Assembly: GCA_949752735.1 (NCBI GenBank)
Contig: OX457037.1
Span: 12,394,858 to 12,458,857 of the forward strand
Direction of reading: 5' to 3'
Origin: Lumbricus terrestris
Taxonomy: Eukaryota; Annelida; Clitellata; Crassiclitellata; Lumbricidae
Length of the DNA: 64,000 nucleotides
The translations under genes were made by a program, and so were the position numbers. Numbering within the stretch: position 1 is the first letter of the stretch; each line of letters starts with the position of its first letter. The notes below the pieces were generated by a model. That model was given only the letters and a program-made list of their open reading frames with translations, was not told the DNA's origin and did no database searches. Below, piece by piece: positions 56,150 to 64,000 of the stretch.

Positions 56150-56290
56150 GCTGTCTGAGTATGTCTCTGTCTCCGTGTATGTCTCTCTCCCTCCATCTCT
56201 CTCTACCTTACCCTTCCCTCCCCTCTCCTCTTTCTCACTCTGTCTCTGGCTGTCTGCCTATCTCTGTGTCTCTTTGTATCTGTCTCTGCC

Positions 56291-56325
<35 letters not shown>

Positions 56326-56330
56326 CCGTG
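56150..56330. repeat. (CTGT)n/(CTCT)n tract
   Basis: Pure (CTGT)n at 56295-56325. Confidence 0.85.
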
Positions 56331-56489
56331 CTTAAAATTAATGACATAATTATGAGCTATATAAAAACATAACGAATTATATAATTTATACTTGAAGTCT
56401 ATTTGTTTATTGCTTCCAATGGAAAATGCACAATGAATATAAAAATTATGAACAAAGTGTGATTCATTCAAACATTCATTTGTTTTTAG

Positions 56490-56545
56490 AATTTATATAG
56501 CACCTCTTCAAGATATAATATTTTACTCAGAGGCGATGTGTGCAT
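56490..56545 (-). repeat. SINE 3'-tail remnant
   Basis: Minus strand reads CGCCTCTGAGTAAAAT, then CTTGAAGAGGTGCTATATAA; same tail as at 812-858. Confidence 0.5.
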
Positions 56546-56607
56546 CAGCTATAATATAGCAAAGCAATGCACAATAAGCTGAAAGAGTCACAAATAGCAG
56601 GAACACC

Positions 56608-56650
56608 CGCACGCACGCACACACACACACACACACAAGTGTGTTGACGC

Positions 56651-56738
<88 letters not shown>

Positions 56739-56745
56739 ACTCACT
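56608..56745. repeat. (CA)n and (TC)n microsatellites
   Basis: (CA)n 56618-56636, (TC)n 56653-56735, then ACTC units. Confidence 0.95.
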
Positions 56746-56815
56746 CACTTTGGTGAAAGATGTCGCACGTTCAGCTAATTGTCCAAGTACAAAGATTACA
56801 TTATATGCAGGAAAG

Positions 56816-57024
56816 CAGTGGCGCCGCTAGGATTTCAGTTTTGGGGGGCTGAAGTCTCCCAGAGGAAATTTTTCCATTTTCATCAGCCAAAATTTCTGAC
56901 GACCTTTTTTAAGTCGTCCGGTCAAAAATCGTGGAAATATCTATTTTGCATGTAAGAAACCCGGATGGTCTTTTTTAGGGGGGGGGGGCTTAGCCTTTTA
57001 TAACCTTTTATAGCGCCGCCACTG
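56816..57024. mobile_element. MITE (209 bp), CAGTGGCG ends
   Basis: Ends CAGTGGCGCCGCTA and, inward from the right, CAGTGGCGGCGCTA. Imperfect flanking similarity CAGGAAAG against AGGAAAAG. The inside includes CTGACGACCTTTTTTAAGTC, resembling the motif in the 62071 MITE. Confidence 0.65.
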
Positions 57025-57780
57025 AGGAAAAGGAATTCGTCTCTCAGGTAACTACATTGTCCCTCGTTGGGCGTCCTCCACCTGGATGTAAACACAGTCG
57101 GGGTTCGTACACGGTCCACCGTTATATGACTGAGGCTCGATCGTGCATAAGAGTGACGACCCTGCATGGTAGAATCACAGGGCCGTGGCGACTTGCAAAG
57201 AAAATACCATTTAAAGTTTAAACGTCCAAAGTTCTTGGCAAAACCGACGATCTATAGTACGGCACGCAAACCTAGCACCAGAAAGATCCAACATCTTTGA
57301 ATTTACTGCGAAAATTCGGCATTTGTTTTAATTTGCCAATCTTCCTCTGAGTCTGGCCTATCGCCAAAGTAGGATCTGTGATCTCATCCGCCTGCCGACT
57401 GCAGCATCCCCATTCGTACACTACGCTCTCGTTACAGACATGATCGCATTGTCCCGCGAGCAAGGACTGCTTTGGTCAAATCTCGAGTCTTTGCCTTCAT
57501 CTGCAATGTTGTAATGTAGGCCTACTCTTGGATCGGCTGCAGTCTCCATTTACACGTTCTTCGTTATCATCTGTCACCCGAAGCAGAATCTCTTCACTGT
57601 CTCATAACTGATGTCTGTGTAATTCTCTGCATCTTTCGCACTGCATGGGATTGCCACGTGTGATTGGTGTGCGTGCATTCTCACGAGACGCGCATTATAA
57701 TAAATGTATCTATATGCGATTAATTTTGAATGTAAATAATTATCCGAATGAAGCAGAGGTAGATCATTGGACGGACGACA
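57025..57780. other. Gene-free stretch
   Basis: A minus-strand 63-codon ORF at 57272-57463 has no recognised domain; no splice structure seen. Confidence 0.35.
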
Positions 57781-57796
57781 TGACCGATGATGACAT

Positions 57797-57964
<168 letters not shown>

Positions 57965-57974
57965 GCACTGTCAC

Positions 57975-58165
57975 ATATACTGCAGGGACTGTTACCTAAG
58001 TAAGTTTTTTTCCAACTCAAAACTCTGTTTTTTCAGTGCTGTAGTCGGTATCGCTTTTGCAGAGTATTCTCATTCAAAAGGCGCTATAGAAATTCTTGAA
58101 TGAACGATTGTGCATGATTAATTGATTATACGGGCGTTGGACGCCGGTCATTATTCGCATATATG

Positions 58166-58206
<41 letters not shown>

Positions 58207-58630
58207 TACATCTATATTATATTTCTGAAAGCTTGTCCCTCTGTTTGCATGGATGTATTTTAACTCTTCGTCCCAGAAAAGGCTCGGATATAACAGAGTG
58301 TCGGTTTACCAAAATTTTTGCAATTGATTCTTACCCAAATGTTAAGGTCAACGCGACTATTTTCAGCTCTCAATTCACTTTAAAACCCGAAATATTAGCG
58401 TTTTAATCCTTACAGATTTAATCAGCCACGTTGCTGTATCAGTAAAGAGACGACAGTCCGCATGACGTCATTCTCGCCCAATAATAATTTCAGTTTATCA
58501 ACAACACGGTTGACACACCGAGACCAGTTACAGTGTACAATTATGCACAAGAACGCAGATCACAGAAATATTAATTATACTAACAGAACACACAGCCTGC
58601 AATACTTGTATTAGGACACAGTCAGCACAC
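57975..58630. other. Gene-free stretch with (TA)n and a SINE-tail fragment
   Basis: GGCGCTATAGAAATTCTTGA at 58080-58099 is a SINE-tail-like fragment; (TA)n at 58168-58203. Confidence 0.45.
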
Positions 58631-58679
58631 ACACCCGGGTAATGTTTGGCTTTTTGGGGAAGCAGGAGTGGGGTGGAGG

Positions 58680-58775
58680 GGTGACGAAAACCCGAAATTT
58701 AGCGGTCAACACTGGGTACCCCAGAGGGGTAGTGTTGAAAACCCTAAATTCGCCGGGCAACGCCGGGTCCCACAT
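58680..58775. repeat. Two tandem copies of a ~50-bp unit
   Basis: GTGACGAAAACCCGAAATTT and GTGTTGAAAACCCTAAATTC blocks, each followed by a CAACxCxGGGT segment; related to 17280-17320. Confidence 0.6.
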
Positions 58776-58829
58776 CCAGTATACATATAAATGACTAAAT
58801 GACTGTTTTACATAGCATAATGTTCACAT

Positions 58830-58960
58830 GCGCCTGTGTGTGGGTGTGCGTGCTGGCGTGTGTATGTGTGTGTATGTATGTGTGCGGGTGTGCGTGTCAG
58901 TGTGCGTATGTGTGCATGTGTGTGTGCGTGTGTGTGTGCGTGTGTGTGTGCGTGAATGTA
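58830..58960. repeat. (TG)n/(TGTGCG)n microsatellite
   Basis: TG-rich imperfect repeat. Confidence 0.9.
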
Positions 58961-58969
58961 AGTCCGGAT

Positions 58970-59460
58970 GGAGAGTCGTCTGTTTTCTTATTCCAAGCAG
59001 AAGAGGATTAACTTGCGCTAGAATAATGACAACCGTCCAACGGTCGTGTCCCTACAAACACGGGTCATTATTATCCTGACTGCAGCCACACGCGCGCTTA
59101 CACAGACACACACGCAGACGAATAAAGACAATGTCATGTAGACACACTTGTACAGACAGTCACACATAGAAACATGTACATGTATATATACGCATGCTGA
59201 CAAACTGCATTCGCGTGTACATAATACCGTCCGATTTGCATTCATTGTTTGAGTCAATGCATTATTGTTCTTATGTAAGGGACAACGTCTAGACTCTAAA
59301 TATGCATGGTGGCATGCGTAGAACCTACGTGGAGCAAGGGCCACGTCACGTTGGGTCTGCGTAAGGGCCTACTTGGGGACTGCATAGGGCTAAGAGGTGT
59401 CTCCGAAAGCCATGTAATAATTATTATAGATACATGTAGCACAGGGATCATGTGGCCGCA
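58970..59460. other. Gene-free stretch
   Basis: No gene recognised. Confidence 0.4.
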
Positions 59461-59461
59461 T

Positions 59462-59632
59462 CAGGGCTCTTTTATCGTGCAGTTGTACACAAAATGTGCA
59501 GTTGTAGAAGCACTTCTGTACGGTTAAATCTAGCAAAAAGGTCATTGTCCACCCAATTGAAAGTAATTTACCACGGTTGATGGGAAAGGAAAGGAGTTGC
59601 GCAGTTCTAAAAATTCCTTAAAAACAGCCCTG
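59462..59632. mobile_element. hAT-type MITE, second copy of the 7905 family (inverted)
   Basis: CAGGGCTCTTTTATCGTGCA on the left and AAAAACAGCCCTG on the right; the internal AAAATGTGCAGTTG and AAGGTCATTGTC mirror the 7905-8107 copy on the opposite strand. Flanking 8-mers match only partly. Confidence 0.7.
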
Positions 59633-61020
59633 GCAAGCATTAAACAGTAGGGTGTACACTGTACACTGTACAGTTATGAGATTATTTTACGCTGAGTCGC
59701 AAATAGGTGACCAGCGTTCCATTCGGAAAAGAACGTATATTTTCCGCAGAAGATTGCTCCCATAATAGATTGACGACGATTAACTGGCCATATAGTTTCT
59801 GCAATCATTCCACGTTTAAACCATGAAAGATGTACCCCGATTACCCATAACCGATGTGCGACCCACGCAGGTCGGGCCTCATAATATCGCTTCTATAAAT
59901 AAACAGGCAGCGCAGGTATTTTATGTTGCTTGGCGCAAGTCTATAATTATTGACAGCGGCGACCGCCTTAAGAGTCGTTTTAGCGCGAATATCTTTGTAA
60001 GCGGAGGCGAAGCGCATAATGAAGCGCTGCATCGATTTCGTGTATAGCTACACAGAAGGCGACGCTGATTGTTTGAAAGCAATGGCTTTGCGTCTATACA
60101 GCCGTAGGAAAAGCAGTTCCGACTTCTATACGAATTGAACGCTAGACGGGCTAGACGGGTCCAGCTCTGTCGGGTCTACGTAGCTTTTATAAATACTGCT
60201 GCATTGTCATTGCAGTCTGTCACAAGACGGAAAATAATATATACATGTGTGTAATGTGTGTATATATATATTCTATATTATATAGACTATATATATATTA
60301 TATATATAAGAGAATAGACAGGGGCGTCGACTGTTAATGAATATATCTGAGAAAAGATATAAATAAGAATAAACGGGAAATACAAAGGCATTACAAAGAA
60401 ACACGGTAATGATTAAGCTGTTCGAGAAAAAATTAGACAATTACACACAAAAAATTAGACAAATTAGACAAAAATGCGTTAGAATATCAAGCGTGAAAAT
60501 GGTCTGTTTATATGGCTAAAATAGGCGAATACATTTAAAAAAAATGTATATTAATAATTATTATACATGTATCTAGTAAATGTATAGCCTATATAGGCGT
60601 ATTAATACTATAGGGCGACAAACAATACTCAATGATGACAGCAGTTACTAAAGGAAATAATTACATGATATTGCAATTTAAATATAAGACAAAAGCATTG
60701 ATTGCAGCAATCTCTCGATTCAGTCGATGAATTTCAACGTAGCAATCCGGTATATGCAACTATTATAGGTTTTAATTGCAGACCTTGCAATTACATGCAG
60801 CGCCTGTTGAGATGATCGCAATATACAATACATGTATACGCTATATTGTCAATACTGCGTATAGGCTACAGTAAGTTAACTGTAACTAGTCACTAAAGAT
60901 TAAGTGAGATGCTCTATCGAAATCAGGCGCATTTCGCGCGATACATTTTCGAGATAACGGCCAAAAATGACCGACCGGATCAAAATTATGTGCTTCGATT
61001 TTGAATAAGATTCGTGTAAC
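59633..61020. other. Gene-free AT-rich stretch
   Basis: A 74-codon ORF at 59823-60047 (ATG, no recognised domain) and a short tandem AAAATTAGACAA near 60430-60470. Nothing else recognised. Confidence 0.35.
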
Positions 61021-61026
61021 TATTAG

Positions 61027-61255
61027 TTTAAAGATTGTGGAGGCACGTGTGGGTATGTTTGTTGCCTTGGAGCCCGAGGGTTGCAGGTTCTAATCCACCT
61101 CAAGCCGCCGTATAGGGACTTTGAGCAAGTCCTTCACTCGCAATAATAGGCTATTGCTCGTGCACTTCGGCGTGAAACTCCGATGCAGTGTCCGCGCTGC
61201 AGTCGGCAGCTCCTGTTAGTAGAGACCTTGAATGGGCGCAATTGAAATGAAAAAA
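61027..61255 (+). mobile_element. tRNA-derived SINE, second copy
   Basis: Same family as 6585-6817: B-box-like GGTTCTAATCC, body GAGCAAGTCCTTCACTCGCA and CTTCGGCGTGAAACTCCGAT, tail TAGTAGAGACCTTGAATGGG and an A-rich end. The head is more mutated than in the first copy. Confidence 0.75.
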
Positions 61256-61269
61256 ATAAATAAACGCTA

Positions 61270-61990
61270 TTATAATAGAACGGTCTAACTAATGAGGACA
61301 TGTGCTCAAGTGCCTTAATAGCTCAATGAGTGGACAAAGACGTCATTCGTCCTTCACCAATAAGGTCAAGGCAAAGAAAATCCACAAATGCGACGTCAGA
61401 ATAGTAACTGAAAGCCATAGAAGGTGAGAAGGTGACGATACATAATTAGGCCTATATTAATCGTTAAGGAAATCCAAAAGGCGGGAAAGTGAACGATAAA
61501 ATACTAACGGTAAACCGAAAAGACAATAAGTTGGTAGCGGAAATGGTAAAGGTATACGGTAAACAGGCGTTGGTAAGGAGGTAAAATGAACAAATAGAGG
61601 TATTAGGGAAAGGGAAGAAGTTGATTTTAGAAATGAAACATTAAGAAGGCCAACATAAAAGTTGAAGGTGAAAAATTAATGTTTTTAAGAAGGTGATCGT
61701 AAAACAACTGTACATGTATTATGCAATCCCTTAGGTCGCTCTCTATGGTCTCTATAAATATAATTATACGGAATGGACTTCCACCATCATTTCGCTCTGC
61801 CTTTCTCTCTGGTACACAGTCAGTCTTTCCTCATTTTCCTTTTACGGTACTCACTTGCCGATCACTAAAACCTGGACGGCTGCGTTGGCAAATGCAGATA
61901 GGCCTGGCGAATGGTCAGTAACTCAATTCCAAACCCGACGTTCTCTCACTTCCCTATTATCGTTATTGCATACAATATTCAAGGAGCGGT
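61270..61990. other. Gene-free stretch
   Basis: A-rich plus strand with GGTAA-type words. A 66-codon frame at 61721-61921 contains IRNGLPPSFRSA, perhaps another decayed LINE terminus. Confidence 0.3.
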
Positions 61991-62003
61991 TATACACAGG
62001 ACT

Positions 62004-62067
62004 GCATGCATCTCAATGCACAAATGGCCATTGTTCCAATGGACACTTTGTGCATTGAGATGCATGC
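62004..62067. repeat. 64-bp near-perfect palindrome
   Basis: Outer 21-bp arms starting GCATGCATCTCAATGCACAA are exact complements; the inner ~10 bp match with mismatches around TTGTTCCAA. It lies 3 bp left of a MITE. Confidence 0.85.
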
Positions 62068-62070
62068 CGA

Positions 62071-62383
62071 CAGGGGCGGATACAGACATTTTCGAATGGC
62101 AAACCAAAATTTCGGGGAAATTTTGTTAATCTTTCGTCCGAAAAACTGTTGACTTTTTTTAGCCATTTGGTCCAACTTGCCTTGAAAAATAGGCCTATAT
62201 ACCATTTTCCCTGCCAAAAAACTGATGACTTTTTAGTCATTTAGCCGAATTGTCTGGGAAATATGCCATTGAAACCTAGTGTTGAAAGGTTGTTGAAACC
62301 TGATAATCACGTGGGGATCACGTTCTATGGACATTTCTCGATGGGGGGCATGGCCGGATTTGTCACCCCTGGATCCGCCCCTG
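62071..62383. mobile_element. MITE (313 bp), CAGGGGCGGAT ends
   Basis: Left end CAGGGGCGGATACAG and right end read inward CAGGGGCGGATCCAG. TTTTTTTAGCCATTTGGTCC and CTGATGACTTTTTAGTCATT are internal repeats. No clear target duplication. A decayed relative is at 30760-31145. Confidence 0.65.
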
Positions 62384-62820
62384 CCTCCCGGAATGGACAC
62401 CTTGCCTCAGAGTTTTTTTCCTGGCTACGCTATACTACCTACTGTCAGGAGCTGACACAATAAGAAAAGCCTCGCCAGTCAAGATACGAGCTTTTAGGTT
62501 CTTTACGAGCTCTCTTATCTCACTTCAGCAATAAACTGTTTCCTCTATTGTAGAAGACTACAGTGTCACGAAGATAATTCTATGATCGTTGTGCGCATTC
62601 AGTATTCGCACAGTGATAAATAAACACGTGCATCTATATCATCTGACGGCGGTTAGCGACCTATTTCGTTTTGCTGCGGCATAATACACGGTTGGCGAAA
62701 GAAGGGCATTTATAAATATTCATGAGAGGTCTTATTCGGATCGTATTAGAAATGGACGCGTTCGTTATTCGATGATGGCGGACGAATAATCGGTTGGTGA
62801 GGATGCACAGCGTTAATTCT
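62384..62820. other. Gene-free stretch
   Basis: No gene recognised. Confidence 0.4.
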
Positions 62821-62829
62821 GCTTAAACT

Positions 62830-63240
62830 GCGAGGAGGAGGGAGAGGAGGACGAGGACGAGGAAGAGGAGGACGAGGAGGAAGATGAGGGGGAGGAGGAG
62901 GAGGACGAGGAGGAAGATGAGGACGGAGAGGAAGATGAGGACGAGGAGGTGGAAAAGGAGGAGGAAGAGGAGGACGACGAGGAGGAGGAGTAGGAGGACG
63001 TGGAAGTCGAGGAGGAAGATGAGGACGAGAAGGTGGAAAGGAAGAGGAGGATGAGGAAGAGAAAAGAAGAGGAGAGGAAGATAGGGAAGAAGGAGAAGAA
63101 GATAAAAGGAGGCAATGGAGTGGAGGAGTGGATAAAAAAGGGAAGGAAGGAAGGGAGGGAGGAAAATAAGACGAAAACGAGAGGATAGAAGAGAGAAAGA
63201 GAGAGAGGAGTGAACAGAAGAAGAGGACAGAAGGAGGAAG
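62830..63240. repeat. (GGA)n/(GAGGAC)n purine-rich tract
   Basis: Imperfect GGA/GAC/GAA triplets; long Ser- or Glu-rich frames are artefacts. Confidence 0.9.
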
Positions 63241-63645
63241 TATATGAGGATACAGGGAATTGAGAGGAGGCAGGGATGAACGAATAGCGAGAGGAAGGAA
63301 GAGCGATATTATATACTTTTTATATATAGAAGGGTCAGAAAAAAAATACGAACGGCATGAGGAATGGTTTGCAATACGGAAGGGATAACCACATGTGAAT
63401 GGAAGAGGGAGTATGATTATGTAATTGCTGGAGGAAGGTTTAGCGAGATGAGTTGGGAAGAGGTCGCCGAAGCTAAGGAAAGTGAGGTTCGGAATGTTTG
63501 ATGGAGTAGATCTAATTTTTATTATCGCTGAAGGCGACTACAAACTCAGATTGTTGAGAATCGGTTGCAGAACACAATGTATAGAAACAATAATAGGAGA
63601 GTTACATGTAATGTAAAACAATTTTAATATACAACCAGCCCAGCC
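63241..63645. other. Gene-free stretch
   Basis: No gene recognised. Confidence 0.4.
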
Positions 63646-63654
63646 CATTCGTTG

Positions 63655-63965
63655 TTTTATCCATCCATCCACCCATCCACTCAAGCACATATCCATGCAC
63701 CTATCCGTATACATTCATCCTTCCATCCACCCACCACCCATACATCCATCCACCCACCCATCCAATATCCATCCACCCGTATATCTATCTATCCATCCAT
63801 CCATCCATCCATTAATCGTCCGTCTGTCGATCCTATCGTCTGCTGCCACCTCCCTCATCCACTTATCTAGATCAGCATCCATCAATTACTCCATCATCTA
63901 TCTATCCATATATCATAATCCATCCCTCCATCCACCATCCATCCACTCTTCCAACTCCGTCTCAC
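63655..63965. repeat. (CATC)n-rich tract
   Basis: Imperfect CATC/CCAT tetranucleotides. Confidence 0.9.
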
Positions 63966-64000
63966 AATTCTTATAGCGCCACCTCTTCTGCTGTGACCAA

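Noticed and set aside
57272..57463. Minus-strand 63-codon ORF as an exon
   Set aside because: Cysteine-containing and non-repetitive, but no splice sites, start context or family match to support it.

Overview
The window is nuclear DNA from a metazoan, most likely a marine invertebrate. The signs are split codons with GT/AG introns, abundant tri- and tetranucleotide microsatellites, tRNA-derived SINEs, several DNA transposon families and a frequent TAGGCCTA-type word. Phylum cannot be fixed from the sequence alone (echinoderm, hemichordate or lophotrochozoan all remain possible). The window is gene-poor and repeat-rich. Host coding material is limited to a set of exons of an unidentified gene (about 1.07-3.0 kb, + strand), a broken inverted copy of two of its exons at 1-245 (- strand), and one signal-peptide-type first exon at 28664-28748.

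Layout. 0-5 kb: the unidentified gene, its inverted pseudo-copy and the 3' end of a non-LTR retrotransposon. 5-8.2 kb: a tRNA-SINE and two adjacent hAT-type MITEs with 8-bp target duplications. 8.2-19.2 kb: long purine/pyrimidine-asymmetric and microsatellite tracts, a ~2-kb terminal-inverted-repeat element (12862-14841) and a mariner copy with 189-bp inverted repeats (14894-15852). 19.2-26 kb: an open LINE fragment carrying RNase H, then a SINE-like repeat interrupted by an internally deleted hAT transposon with perfect 8-bp target duplications. 26-33 kb: more low-complexity DNA, a GC-rich segment with NRF1-like palindromes, and a second mariner-like element.

The centrepiece is 33.0-52.9 kb: two nearly pristine LTR retrotransposons of one family, one inserted inside the other. 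The outer copy (33015-52871, target duplication GCTC) is interrupted by the nested copy (38933-48792, target duplication GTTT). Each has LTRs of about 2.4 kb that begin TGTAGCG and end CGTTACA, a primer-binding-site candidate 2 nt after the 5' LTR, a purine tract before the 3' LTR, and one long intact Gag ORF (1011 and 1042 aa) with a Gag capsid-like region and three CCHC knuckles. Neither has any recognisable protease, reverse transcriptase, RNase H or integrase. The Gag ORF starts inside the LTR, so its first 224 or 246 codons are LTR-encoded and the primer-binding site lies within coding sequence. This is best read as a non-autonomous, Gag-only LTR family that uses a partner's Pol.

52.9-64 kb: no confident genes; microsatellites, further MITEs, another SINE of the same family, a 64-bp palindrome and CATC/GGA repeats. 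The 3' tails of the SINEs resemble the 3' end of the LINE fragment at 600-877, consistent with a LINE/SINE partnership in this genome.
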